Assembly (NCBI RefSeq): GCF_031843945.1
Contig: NZ_JAVTJJ010000008.1
Span: forward strand, 1-64,000
Origin: Paracidovorax sp031843945
GTDB taxonomy: Bacteria > Pseudomonadota > Gammaproteobacteria > Burkholderiales > Burkholderiaceae_C
Reading direction: 5' to 3'
DNA: 64,000 bases
The position numbers and the translations under genes were made by a program. Below are positions 49,600 to 58,818 of the stretch, piece after piece (position 1 is the stretch's first letter; each line of letters opens with the position of its first letter). The notes beneath the pieces were generated by a model, which did not search any database, was not told where the DNA came from, and saw only the letters and a list, made by a program, of their open reading frames with translations.

Positions 49600-51414
49600 T
49601 CAAGCAGCCTTGGGAGCGTCCAGATTGCGCAAACGAATGTGGAGTTCGCGCAGTTGCTTCTCATCCACCGGGCTTGGAGCCTGCGTCAGCAGGCACTGGG
49701 CGCGCTGGGTCTTGGGGAAGGCGATCACGTCGCGGATCGACTCTGCCCGGGTCATCAGCGTGACGATGCGGTCGAGGCCGAAGGCCAGGCCACCGTGCGG
49801 CGGCGCACCGTACTGCAGCGCGTCGAGCAGGAAGCCAAATTTTTGCTGCGCTTCCTCGGGCGAGATCTTCAGGGCGTCGAACACCTTTTGCTGCACGTCG
49901 GCGCGGTGGATACGAACGGAGCCACCACCCATTTCCCAGCCGTTGAGCACCATGTCATAGCCCTTGGAGATGCACTTCTCGGGCGCGGTGACCATGTAGT
50001 CTTCGTGGCCGTCCTTCGGCGCCGTGAAGGGGTGGTGCACGGCGACCCAGCGGTCGTTTTCCTCGTCGTGCTCAAACATCGGGAAGTCCACCACCCACAG
50101 TGGTGCCCAGCGGTCTTCGAAGAGGCCGCTCTTCTTACCGAATTCACTGTGGCCGATCTTGATACGCAGCGCGCCGATGGCGTCGTTGACGACCTTTTCC
50201 TTGTCAGCACCGAAGAACAGCAGGTCGCCGTCTTGCGCGCCGGTGCGCTTGAGGATCTCGGCGATGGCTGCATCGTGGATGTTCTTGACGATGGGCGACT
50301 GCAAGCCGTCACGGCCCTTGGCGAGTTCGTTGACCTTGATGTAGGCCAGGCCCTTGGCGCCGTAGATCTTCACGAATTCGGTGTAGCCGTCGATCTCGCC
50401 GCGCGAGAGGCCACCGGTTTCGCGCGCTCCACCGGGCACGCGCAGGGCCACCACCCGGCCGCCCTTCATGTTGGCGGCGCCCGAGAACACCTTGAAGTCC
50501 ACGTCCGTCATCACGTCGGTCAGCTCAGTGAACTCGAGCTTCACGCGCAGGTCGGGCTTGTCGGAGCCGAAGCGGTACGCCGCGTCCTGATAAGTCATGA
50601 CCGGGAACTCGCCCAGGTCCACGCCCAGCGTGTTCTGGAACACAGTCTTGATCATGCCCTGGAACATGTCGCGGATGTCCTGCTCTTCCATGAACGATGT
50701 TTCGATATCGATCTGGGTGAATTCAGGCTGGCGGTCGGCGCGCAGGTCTTCGTCGCGGAAGCACTTGGTGATCTGGTAGTAGCGGTCGAATCCGGCCACC
50801 ATCAGCAACTGCTTGAAGAGTTGGGGCGACTGCGGCAGTGCGAAAAAGTGGCCGTCGTGGACGCGGCTTGGCACTAGATAGTCGCGGGCGCCTTCGGGCG
50901 TGCTCTTGGTGAGCATTGGCGTTTCGATGTCGACGAAACCGTTGGCGTCGAGGAACTTGCGCACTTCCATCGACACGCGGTAGCGCAGCATCAGGTTGTT
51001 CTGCATGTACGGGCGACGCAGGTCCAGCACGCGATGCGTGAGGCGCGTGGTTTCCGACAGGTTCTCCTCGTCGATCTGGAAGGGCGGCGTGACGGACGGG
51101 TTGAGCACGTTCAGTTCGTGGCACAGCACCTCGATCTTGCCGCTCTTGAGGTTGTCGTTGGTCGTGCCATCAGGCCGGGCGCGCACTATGCCCTTGACCT
51201 GCACGCAGAACTCGTTGCGCACGCCTTCGGCGGTCTTGAACATGTCGGCGCGGTCGGGGTCGCACACCACTTGCACGTAGCCTTCGCGGTCGCGCAGGTC
51301 AATGAAGATCACGCCGCCATGGTCACGGCGACGGTTCACCCAGCCAGCGAGGGTGACGGTTTGGCCCAGGAGGGCGTCGGTGACAAGACCGCAATAGTGG
51401 GAACGCATGGCCAT
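49600..51414 (-). CDS. aspS: Aspartyl-tRNA synthetase
   Basis: The 604-residue class II synthetase has the OB-fold anticodon domain (T-L-A-G-W-V-N-R-R-R-D-H-G-G at the N-terminus), motif 2 (F-R-D-E-D-L-R-A-D-R-Q-P-E-F) and the bacterial GAD insertion. Motif 3 is G-G-L-A-F-G-L-D-R. The length fits bacterial AspRS. It follows DUF502 by 84 nt on the same strand and ends with a strong terminator. Confidence 0.97.
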   Translation of the reverse strand: MAMRSHYCGLVTDALLGQTVTLAGWVNRRRDHGGVIFIDLRDREGYVQVVCDPDRADMFKTAEGVRNEFCVQVKGIVRARPDGTTNDNLKSGKIEVLCHELNVLNPSVTPPFQIDEENLSETTRLTHRVLDLRRPYMQNNLMLRYRVSMEVRKFLDANGFVDIETPMLTKSTPEGARDYLVPSRVHDGHFFALPQSPQLFKQLLMVAGFDRYYQITKCFRDEDLRADRQPEFTQIDIETSFMEEQDIRDMFQGMIKTVFQNTLGVDLGEFPVMTYQDAAYRFGSDKPDLRVKLEFTELTDVMTDVDFKVFSGAANMKGGRVVALRVPGGARETGGLSRGEIDGYTEFVKIYGAKGLAYIKVNELAKGRDGLQSPIVKNIHDAAIAEILKRTGAQDGDLLFFGADKEKVVNDAIGALRIKIGHSEFGKKSGLFEDRWAPLWVVDFPMFEHDEENDRWVAVHHPFTAPKDGHEDYMVTAPEKCISKGYDMVLNGWEMGGGSVRIHRADVQQKVFDALKISPEEAQQKFGFLLDALQYGAPPHGGLAFGLDRIVTLMTRAESIRDVIAFPKTQRAQCLLTQAPSPVDEKQLRELHIRLRNLDAPKAA

Positions 51415-51498
51415 GGGGTTTCAGTCTTCCTGCGCCGTGATCGACGCGACAAGGGTTTTTCCACGTGCCCCCGGTCAGGGCTCGCGACAAAAGAAGGG

Positions 51499-52119
51499 TT
51501 ACTTGACTTCGGGGACGACCGGGTCTGGTGGAGGCACCACACCCATCGACACGATGTATTTGAGGGCGGCATCCACGCTCATCTCCAACTCGATGCAATC
51601 GCTTTTGCGAAGAATGACGAAATAGCCGCCGGTCGGATTGGGTGTGGTCGGCACGTACACACTCACGAACTCATCGCGCAGGTACGCGGCCACCTCGCCA
51701 TTGGGAGTGCCGGTCACGAAAGCCACAGTCCAGACGCCTTCACGCGGCCACTGCACCAGCACGGCGGTGCGAAACGCGTTGCCACTTTCAGAGAACAGCG
51801 TGTCCGACACCTGCTTCACGCTGGAATAGATGGACCGCACCACCGGAATGCGGCTGACCAAGGCGTCACCCCATTCCACCAGCTTGCGCCCCGCGAAGTT
51901 GCTGGCCAGCGCGCCCACCACCAGCAGAATCGCCAGCGTCAACAGCACGCCGAAGCCGGGAATGTGAAAGCCCAGCAGGCGATCAGGCTGCCAGGAGATC
52001 GGCAGTATCTGCAGGGTCTGGTCGAGCGTGCTGACGATCCAGTTCAGCACCCAGGCGGTGATGACGCCAGGCACGATGACCAGAAGGCCGGTTAACAACC
52101 ATTTGCGCAGAGCAGACAT
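51499..52119 (-). CDS. DUF502 family inner-membrane protein
   Basis: The 206-residue protein has two transmembrane helices (residues 7-30 and 55-75) and the DUF502 signatures P-G-V-I-T-A-W and I-P-V-V-R-S-I-Y. The C-terminal half is a soluble beta-rich domain (T-G-T-P-N-G-E, V-P-T-T-P-N-P-T-G-G). Its cellular function is unknown. FmdB-DUF502-aspS is a recurring gene order in Burkholderiales. Confidence 0.9.
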   Translation of the reverse strand: MSALRKWLLTGLLVIVPGVITAWVLNWIVSTLDQTLQILPISWQPDRLLGFHIPGFGVLLTLAILLVVGALASNFAGRKLVEWGDALVSRIPVVRSIYSSVKQVSDTLFSESGNAFRTAVLVQWPREGVWTVAFVTGTPNGEVAAYLRDEFVSVYVPTTPNPTGGYFVILRKSDCIELEMSVDAALKYIVSMGVVPPPDPVVPEVK

Positions 52120-52146
52120 TCGGACGGGAAGCAGTTAAGTGAGGTT

Positions 52147-52470
52147 TCAGGCCGCTGCGCCGGTAGCGGGTGCAGGAGCGGGGGCGGCGGCTGGAGCCGC
52201 AGCAGCAGGCGCGGCGTCGCCCGTCTTGGCTTCGGACCCAGCGCCGCCCTCGCCCGCTGGTGCTGCAGCCTTGGCAGGCGCAGCGCCGCTGTTCTTGAAA
52301 TCGGTGGCGTACCAGCCCGAGCCCTTTAACTGAAAGCCCGCCGCCGTCAGCTGTTTGGAAAACGTCTCGGCACCGCATGCCGGGCACACTGTCAGCGGTG
52401 CATCGGAGATTTTTTGCAGAGCGTCCTTGGCATGGCCACAGGAGCCGCATTTGTAGGCATAAATAGGCAT
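52147..52470 (-). CDS. FmdB family zinc ribbon protein
   Basis: The 107-residue protein begins M-P-I-Y-A-Y-K-C with a zinc ribbon of two C-x2-C knuckles (C-G-S-C and C-P-A-C), then G-S-G-W-Y-A-T-D-F, which is diagnostic of the FmdB family. The last 40 residues are Ala/Pro-rich and low in complexity. It is the first gene of the FmdB-DUF502-aspS series. Function is probably regulatory but unproven. Confidence 0.92.
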   Translation of the reverse strand: MPIYAYKCGSCGHAKDALQKISDAPLTVCPACGAETFSKQLTAAGFQLKGSGWYATDFKNSGAAPAKAAAPAGEGGAGSEAKTGDAAPAAAAPAAAPAPAPATGAAA

Positions 52471-52577
52471 CGGATGCTTAGGTGCGAAGGAGAACGCAAA
52501 ACCGGCGATTATAGGTGGCGCCGCTACAAAGCCTTTCCCAGGTGTTGATCGCCTAGGGAGCAGAGGTTCCTTAGCGA

Positions 52578-54026
52578 TCAGGACGAGCCAGTGGGCACCA
52601 ACCGGTGCGCGATGCGGGTGTCAGCCAACCATTGCGGCAGTAGCGAGCCCGCCACCATGCCGAAGGCGGCTGCCAATACTCCGCCAAGCTGCGCAGGAAA
52701 CACCGCGCCCCACGCCATGGTCAACCCGCTGATCCAGACGCCGATACCCAGCGCGACGGCACACACGGCCCCCTGTGTGCTGGCTCGCTTCCAGTACAGC
52801 CCCGCCACCAACGGCACGAAAGCGCCCACTAACGGCACCTGGTAAGCCCCAGACACCAGTTCGTAGATAGGCGTGCCCTGCATGCGGATCGAATATGCCA
52901 GCACGGCCAGACTGAACACCAGCACGCTGATACGCATGGTCAGCAAATTCTCGCGGTCGCTGCCGGACTTGCGAAACTGGCGCCAGATGTTTTCTGTGAA
53001 GGTCACGCTGGGCGCCAGCAAGGTGGCCGATGCGCACGACTTGATCGCCGAGAGCAACGCACCGAAGAACAGCACCTGCATGACGAAAGGCATTTTCTCC
53101 ATCACCAGCGTAGGCAGCACCTTCTGCGGATCATCGGCCAGCAGTTCCTGCGCGCGCTCGGGCATGATCAACAGGGCGCTGACCACCAGGAACATGGGTA
53201 CGAAAGCAAACAGAATGTAGGCACTGCCACCGATAACCGTGCCGCGCGTGGCAGCCTGCACCGAGTTGGCGGACATCACGCGCTGGAACACGTCCTGCTG
53301 CGGAATCGAGCCCAACATGATGGTGATGGCAGCTGCGAAGAAGAACACGATGTCGTGCATCGTGGGCTCTGGCCAGAACTTGAACAGATCCTTGCTGACG
53401 GCCAGATCGATCACCTTGCCCGCACCGCCCGCCATGTCGCCCGCGAAAAACGCCAGTGCCAGCAACCCGACGACCAGAATGATCATCTGCAGAAAGTCGG
53501 TAACCGCCACCGACCACATGCCGCCGAACAGGGTGTAGGCCAGGATCGACACGACCCCAATGGTCATACCCACCGGAATGCTCAAAGCGCCACCGGACAG
53601 CAGGTTGAACACCAGACCCAGCGCCGTTACCTGCGCCGACACCCAGCCCAGGTAACTCAGCATGATGATGAGCGAACAAGCCACTTCGATGACGCGTCCA
53701 TAGCGCTCACGGTAGTAGTCGCTGATGGTCAGCAGCGTCATGCGGTAGAGCTTGCCCGCGAAGAACAGCCCCACCAAGATAAGACACATGCCCGCACCGA
53801 ACGGGTCTTCGACCACGTTGTGCAGACCGCCCTCGATGAACTTGGCGGGAACACCCAGGACGATCTCGGAGCCGAACCACGTGGCAAAGGTCGTGGTGAT
53901 GATCATGAACATCGGCAGATTGCGCCCGGCAATGGCGAAGTCTGTGGTGTTCTTGACCCTTTTAGCAGCAACCAGCCCGATGGCGATGGTGATCAACAGA
54001 TAGGCAATAACCAGGGTCAACAGCAC
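52578..54026 (-). CDS. Sodium:solute symporter family protein
   Basis: The 482-residue transporter has about 13 transmembrane helices and the SSS family pattern: D-F-A-I-A-G-R-N-L-P near residue 30, T-T-F-A-T-W-F-G-S-E, and G-G-M-W-S-V-A-V-T-D. It resembles the PutP/PanF branch and probably imports an organic solute with Na+. No catabolic genes are adjacent, so the substrate is unknown. The gap to the ubiB stop is 66 nt. Confidence 0.9.
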   Translation of the reverse strand: MLLTLVIAYLLITIAIGLVAAKRVKNTTDFAIAGRNLPMFMIITTTFATWFGSEIVLGVPAKFIEGGLHNVVEDPFGAGMCLILVGLFFAGKLYRMTLLTISDYYRERYGRVIEVACSLIIMLSYLGWVSAQVTALGLVFNLLSGGALSIPVGMTIGVVSILAYTLFGGMWSVAVTDFLQMIILVVGLLALAFFAGDMAGGAGKVIDLAVSKDLFKFWPEPTMHDIVFFFAAAITIMLGSIPQQDVFQRVMSANSVQAATRGTVIGGSAYILFAFVPMFLVVSALLIMPERAQELLADDPQKVLPTLVMEKMPFVMQVLFFGALLSAIKSCASATLLAPSVTFTENIWRQFRKSGSDRENLLTMRISVLVFSLAVLAYSIRMQGTPIYELVSGAYQVPLVGAFVPLVAGLYWKRASTQGAVCAVALGIGVWISGLTMAWGAVFPAQLGGVLAAAFGMVAGSLLPQWLADTRIAHRLVPTGSS

Positions 54027-54092
54027 GGCATGGTCCTTGATGTCGCGAAGTGGTGGAGTCGAAAGACGGAAACAGGGAAGTGATCAGCGCCC

Positions 54093-55658
54093 TTAGAACA
54101 GGCGCACGCGTACCAGCAACTGCATCGCCAGCAGACCCAATGCAAAACCCAGGCCACCGTAGATGATCCCCTGCAGCAGACGGTTAGTCTGTTTCTGGGC
54201 GGCCAGCAGCTCCTTGAGCTCTCGCTGGGTTTCGTGGGGCTTGTGCCTCAGGTAAGCATGCAGCAGACGGGGCAACTCGGGCAGCATCTTGGCGAAATGG
54301 GGCGCCTCGGCCTTTAGTTCATGCCACAGCCGTTGTGGGCCCATCTGATCGAGCATCCATTTCTCCAGGAATGGCTTGGCGGTGCTCCACAAATCAAGCT
54401 CCGGATCGAGTTGGCGGCCCAGTCCTTCGATGTTGAGCAGCGTCTTTTGCAGCAACACGAGTTGCGGCTGAATCTCGACATGGAACCTGCGCGAGGTCTG
54501 GAACAGGCGCATCAGCACCATGCCCAGCGAGATTTCCTTCAGCGGCCGGTCAAAGTACGGCTCACATACCGCGCGAATGGCGCCTTCCAGATCATTGACG
54601 CGCGTGTTCGCCGGAACCCAGCCGCTTTCGATGTGCAGTTCGGCGACCCGCTTGTAGTCGCGCCGAAAGAAGGCTGTGAAGTTCTGCGCCAGATATTCCT
54701 TGTCAAACTCGGTCAGCGTGCCAACGATGCCGAAATCCAGCGAGATGTAGCGTCCGAACGTTCCAGGCTCCAGGCTTACCTGAATGTTGCCAGGGTGCAT
54801 GTCCGCATGAAAAAAGCCGTCGCGGAAAACCTGCGTGAAGAAGATCGTCACGCCGTCCCGCGCGAGCTTGGGGACATCCACGCCCGCCGCCCGAAGGCGC
54901 TCGATCTGGTTGATGGGCACGCCCTTCATGCGCTGCATCACCAGCACGTCGGAATGGCAGAAATCCCAGAAGATCTCCGGGATCTCGACCAATTCCAGGC
55001 CCTGCATATTGCGGCGCAACTGTGCGGCATTGGACGCCTCGCGCACCAGATCCAGCTCGTCGTGCAGGTAGTTGTCGAATTCGGCCACGACCTGCCGGGG
55101 CTTCAGCCGTTTGCCATCGGCAGACAAACCTTCGACCCAGCCTGCCATCATGCGCATGAGGGCCAAGTCGTTCTCGATGACAGGCAGCATGCCGGGGCGC
55201 AGCACCTTGACGGCCACTTCGCGCTCATAGCCCTGGCGGTCGCGGATGATCGCAAAGTGCACCTGCGCAATGGACGCACTGGCGATGGGCACATGATCGA
55301 ACGACACGAACACCTCGTCCACGCGTCTGCGGAAAGCCCGTTCGATGGTGGCGATGGCGATCTTCGAGTCGAAGGGCGGAACGCGGTCCTGCAGCAGCGC
55401 CAGTTCGTCGGCGATGTCAGGCGGCATGAGATCACGGCGCGTGGACAGCACCTGGCCGAACTTCACGAAGATCGGCCCCAGGCGCTCCAGTGCTTCTCTC
55501 AGCCGTTGGCCACGGGGAGCCTCCAGGTTGCGCCCCACCGAAATGACGCGCGCCAGCAGGCGCAGCCAAGGCTTCTGGAAACTGGTGAGCACCAGCTCGT
55601 CCAGGCCATAACGCAGCATCACCCAGACGATGGTGACGCCACGAAAGTACCGGCTCAT
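54093..55658 (-). CDS. ubiB: Ubiquinone biosynthesis protein kinase-like UbiB
   Basis: The 521-residue protein has the ABC1/ADCK atypical kinase fold with the KxGQ motif K-F-G-Q-V-L-S-T-R, A-S-I-A-Q-V-H, A-V-K-V-L-R-P-G, H-A-D-M-H-P-G-N and D-F-G. Two C-terminal transmembrane helices anchor it to the inner membrane. UbiB supports coenzyme Q assembly. The ATG at 55658 overlaps the ubiJ stop (ATGA), matching the ubiE-ubiJ-ubiB order. Confidence 0.96.
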   Translation of the reverse strand: MSRYFRGVTIVWVMLRYGLDELVLTSFQKPWLRLLARVISVGRNLEAPRGQRLREALERLGPIFVKFGQVLSTRRDLMPPDIADELALLQDRVPPFDSKIAIATIERAFRRRVDEVFVSFDHVPIASASIAQVHFAIIRDRQGYEREVAVKVLRPGMLPVIENDLALMRMMAGWVEGLSADGKRLKPRQVVAEFDNYLHDELDLVREASNAAQLRRNMQGLELVEIPEIFWDFCHSDVLVMQRMKGVPINQIERLRAAGVDVPKLARDGVTIFFTQVFRDGFFHADMHPGNIQVSLEPGTFGRYISLDFGIVGTLTEFDKEYLAQNFTAFFRRDYKRVAELHIESGWVPANTRVNDLEGAIRAVCEPYFDRPLKEISLGMVLMRLFQTSRRFHVEIQPQLVLLQKTLLNIEGLGRQLDPELDLWSTAKPFLEKWMLDQMGPQRLWHELKAEAPHFAKMLPELPRLLHAYLRHKPHETQRELKELLAAQKQTNRLLQGIIYGGLGFALGLLAMQLLVRVRLF

Positions 55659-56248
55659 GGCTTTTCGCTGTCGCTGCCAGCCGATGCACCAGCGAAGGGT
55701 GCAGCCCCTGCGCCGCCAGCGCCAGCCGCCATGCGCGAGCCCACGAAGTTGCGCAACGCGTTTGCCACACGCCGAGCGACCGAACCGACCGCGTGAGCCG
55801 GCGCATCGCCGATCACGCGCGACAGGTCTTCCTCGACGTCCCAACGCACATGATCGACCAGCCAGTTGATCTCGGCCGCCAACTGGACGTCGCCTTCAAT
55901 ACGGATGGTGGGCTTGTCGCCGCGCAGTGCGGTTTGCGCCAGCGACAGAGGAGATGTGTCCGTAATTTCCAGTCGCAGATCAGGGGTGGATTCTGGCGCT
56001 GCCAGGTCGAGCAGCCCGGCGGGGGTGATGAGCAACGCCACAGAATACCCACGCCATTGCACCCGTGCCACCCTGCCCTTCTGCCTGCCGAGCCGCTCCA
56101 TGGCCTGGGGCTCCTGCATCAGCACATGGTTGAGAAACAGCACTGCACGGTGCTGTACTTCATGGATCAGCCACTGGGGCGGCTGCGGACCACTGGCGAG
56201 GCGCTCGAAAAGGCCGTCCAGAAACGAAAAAGGGGACTGTGTTGCCAT
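55655..56248 (-). CDS. ubiJ: Ubiquinone biosynthesis accessory factor UbiJ (SCP2 domain)
   Basis: The 197-residue protein has a lipid-binding SCP2-like N-terminal region (A-V-L-F-L-N-H-V-L) and R-I-E-G-D-V-Q-L-A near residue 115, with W-D-V-E-E-D-L-S-R-V-I-G-D. The C-terminus is Gly/Ala-rich. UbiJ holds CoQ intermediates for the UbiA-I complex. Its stop overlaps the ubiB start by four bases, and it follows ubiE and the Tim44-like gene. Confidence 0.88.
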   Translation of the reverse strand: MATQSPFSFLDGLFERLASGPQPPQWLIHEVQHRAVLFLNHVLMQEPQAMERLGRQKGRVARVQWRGYSVALLITPAGLLDLAAPESTPDLRLEITDTSPLSLAQTALRGDKPTIRIEGDVQLAAEINWLVDHVRWDVEEDLSRVIGDAPAHAVGSVARRVANALRNFVGSRMAAGAGGAGAAPFAGASAGSDSEKP

Positions 56249-56343
56249 AGCCCCCGATTATTCCCTGAACTGGCTGCGGCGCACGTCAGCTTTACCCCAC
56301 TGCGCCCGCAGCCATCGCGCACCAGGCGCGTTCTGAGATCGTA

Positions 56344-57369
56344 TTACTGCAGAGCCTGCACGCCCGCCACCAGCCAGCCGCTGTTGCCGCTCTTGGGCTT
56401 GGTCATGTTCCACACCTCGCGGAACGGGCTGGGGCCCGCCGAGGCTTCTTCGCGGATCATGCCGGAGAACTCAACACTGGCCATGTAGCCATCGCCCAGG
56501 TCTTCGATGCCCAGCAATTGCGCCTCCAGCATCACCACTTCAGTGTGGTTCGGCTGATTGGCTTCGCGGTGCGATTCGCGCTCGCGCAACTGCGTGCGGA
56601 TCTCATCGAGCATGCTGTCCGTCATCATCGAGCGCAGCGTGTTGATGTCGGAGTTGTCCCAGGCAGCCTGCAGCGTAGTGAAGTTGCGCTTGGCAGCCGT
56701 CAGGAAGCCTTCGGCATCGAAGCCTTCGGGAACGCCCCAGTTTTGCGAGCCAGCCAGCGCAGAGCCGATCACCACGCCGGAAGATCCACCGGATTGGCGC
56801 GATGAGTCGAATGCCATCGTGCCTCGCTCCCAAGGACGGGCAGACGAGTCGTTGCCCACATTCGACGGGCTGTACTGGCGTGGCACCTGCGCCTCGGCAG
56901 GCGACGTGGCACCAGCTCCTGCTGCCGCGCCCTGGAAGGCGAACGGCGAGCGCGCCTGAGGCGCGCCAGCCGATTTGCGCGAACGCATCACCAGACCGAT
57001 CACGACGGCCACAGCAGCCACCATCAGCGCGATCAACAGGAATTGACCGAACGCGGCGCCCAGGCCCAGCGAGCTGGCCAGCCAGGCCAAACCGAGGCCA
57101 GCGGCCAGGCCGCCCAGCATGGCGCCCCAAGGCTTTTTGGCCGCAGCGGCGGGCGCGGCAGCAGCCGTTGCCGGCTTGGCCGCTGCTGCGTTGTTGGTAG
57201 CGTTTTGCGCTGGTGCGCCCGGCGTGGCGGGCGGTGTTGCGGAATCGCGTTGCGTGACGTTGCTGGACTGCTTGCCCAACGACTTGCCGCCACCCATGCG
57301 CTTGGCGTCCGCATCGCCATGCGCCACGGCCAGCATCGCGACCAGAACCACAGACCAGAGTTTCATCAT
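56344..57369 (-). CDS. Tim44-like domain protein
   Basis: The 341-residue protein has a signal-like N-terminus, a Gly-Lys-rich segment (R-M-G-G-G-K-S-L-G-K-Q), an Ala/Pro/Asn linker and two transmembrane helices (about 78-100 and 105-127). The C-terminal Tim44 domain contains R-N-F-T-T-L-Q-A-A-W-D near residue 228. Bacterial Tim44-like proteins are little characterised. It sits inside the ubi cluster between ubiE and ubiJ. Confidence 0.85.
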   Translation of the reverse strand: MMKLWSVVLVAMLAVAHGDADAKRMGGGKSLGKQSSNVTQRDSATPPATPGAPAQNATNNAAAAKPATAAAAPAAAAKKPWGAMLGGLAAGLGLAWLASSLGLGAAFGQFLLIALMVAAVAVVIGLVMRSRKSAGAPQARSPFAFQGAAAGAGATSPAEAQVPRQYSPSNVGNDSSARPWERGTMAFDSSRQSGGSSGVVIGSALAGSQNWGVPEGFDAEGFLTAAKRNFTTLQAAWDNSDINTLRSMMTDSMLDEIRTQLRERESHREANQPNHTEVVMLEAQLLGIEDLGDGYMASVEFSGMIREEASAGPSPFREVWNMTKPKSGNSGWLVAGVQALQ

Positions 57370-57409
57370 GTCATCTCCTGTTTATTGCCAGTGAGCCCGC
57401 GCGCGCGGG

Positions 57410-58141
57410 TCAACACTTGATTCCAACATGCAAAGCCACCATTCCGCCAGTCATGTTGTGATAGTCCACATGGCCAAAGCCATTTTTTTGCATGAGGGAT
57501 TTGAGTTCTTCCTGCCCCGGGTGCATGCGGATCGACTCGGCCAGGTAGCGGTAGCTGGCGTCATCACCGGCAACCAGCTTGCCCAGGCGCGGCAGCACCT
57601 TGAACGAATACCAGTCGTAGGCTTTTTCCAACGGCTTGGCTACCTTCGAGAACTCCAGCACCAGCAGCTTGCCACCAGGCTTGAGCACACGGCACATCTC
57701 GGCAATCGCGGCGTCCTTGTGGGTCATGTTGCGCAAACCGAAGGCCACGCTCACCACGTCGAAATGCGCATCAGGAAAAGGCAGCTGTTCTGCGTCGCAC
57801 ACCAAGGTAGGCAGAACCAGGCCATCGTCGATCAGACGATCACGCCCGACGCGCAGCATCGCCTCGTTGATGTCGGTATGCACTACGCGGCCGGTGGTGC
57901 CGACCTTCTTCGCGAACGCGCGGGCAAGGTCCCCCGTGCCACCGGCGATGTCCAGCACCTGGCTGCCCTCGCGCAGGTCGGCCACCAACACCGTGTAGGC
58001 CTTCCAGGCGCGGTGCAGGCCGGCGGACATCAGGTCGTTCATGACGTCGTACTTGGACGCGACAGAATCGAAGACGCCGCGTACGTGACGGGCCTTGTCC
58101 TGTTCGTCCACCGATTGGAAACCGAAATGCGTGGTGCTCAT
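57410..58141 (-). CDS. ubiE: Ubiquinone/menaquinone C-methyltransferase
   Basis: The 243-residue SAM-dependent methyltransferase has V-L-D-I-A-G-G-T-G-D-L (motif I), N-D-L-M-S-A-G-L-H-R-A-W-K and F-G-L-R-N-M-T. It C-methylates the benzoquinone ring in coenzyme Q synthesis. ATG at 58141 (M-S-T-T-H-F-G) is preferred over one 18 nt upstream. It opens the ubiE-Tim44-ubiJ-ubiB gene series, after the DUF971 gene. Confidence 0.96.
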   Translation of the reverse strand: MSTTHFGFQSVDEQDKARHVRGVFDSVASKYDVMNDLMSAGLHRAWKAYTVLVADLREGSQVLDIAGGTGDLARAFAKKVGTTGRVVHTDINEAMLRVGRDRLIDDGLVLPTLVCDAEQLPFPDAHFDVVSVAFGLRNMTHKDAAIAEMCRVLKPGGKLLVLEFSKVAKPLEKAYDWYSFKVLPRLGKLVAGDDASYRYLAESIRMHPGQEELKSLMQKNGFGHVDYHNMTGGMVALHVGIKC

Positions 58142-58262
58142 CCCCCGATGGTAGGCCACGCTTCAGGGGTGCAGATCGACAACCCCCTGGGCGTCTGGGA
58201 CATCTGTCGCGCAGAAGTTGAATGCCGCAGCAGCAAGACCTGTCGTGCCGGCCGACGAGCCG

Positions 58263-58703
58263 TCAGTGCCCTCCGCCACACGCGGGGCCATGCACGTGGC
58301 CACCATCGTCACCTTTCTTGGCTGCCATCGGCGCATCGCGATCCATACCCGCAGCTTGCAGCCGCGCGGTGTAGTCGGCCCACAGCGCAGCTTCCTCGCG
58401 GCCCAGTTGGTAAAGGTAGTCCCACGAGAAGATGCCGGTGTCGTGCCCGTCGGAAAACGTCGGCTTGACCGCGTAATTGCCGATGGGCTCCAGCGACACC
58501 AGCGTCACCTCGCGCTTGCCTGTCTGCAGCGTTTCCTGGCCCGGGCCATGCCCCTGCACCTCGGCGGATGGGGAATACACGCGCATCAGCTCGAACGGAA
58601 TACGAAAAGCGGCGCCGTCGGAAAAGACCACTTCCAGCACGCGCGATGCGCCGTGCACCGTGATTGACTGTGGCGTAGGCGCGCCCGCTTGCAAACCTGC
58701 CAT
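58263..58703 (-). CDS. DUF971 domain protein (gamma-butyrobetaine hydroxylase-like N-terminal domain)
   Basis: The 146-residue protein has a DUF971 fold: F-R-I-P-F-E-L-M-R-V-Y-S-P-S near residue 40, I-G-N-Y-A-V-K-P-T-F, G-H-D-T-G-I-F-S-W-D-Y-L. The C-terminus is Gly/His/Cys-rich (H-V-H-G-P-A-C-G-G-G-H), a possible metal site. Such genes are commonly next to ubiE. Proteins with this domain have been linked to Fe-S cluster handling, but no function is proven here. Confidence 0.88.
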   Translation of the reverse strand: MAGLQAGAPTPQSITVHGASRVLEVVFSDGAAFRIPFELMRVYSPSAEVQGHGPGQETLQTGKREVTLVSLEPIGNYAVKPTFSDGHDTGIFSWDYLYQLGREEAALWADYTARLQAAGMDRDAPMAAKKGDDGGHVHGPACGGGH

Positions 58704-58818
58704 GAGTCCACCTGTCCGAAAAATGTGTTCTGAGAGCGGCCATTTTCCCACCTGCAGACACGCGACCGGCGCCAACCCCGATTGACCCCGTGCGGGGCGG
58801 CGGTTACCTTTCGATGCA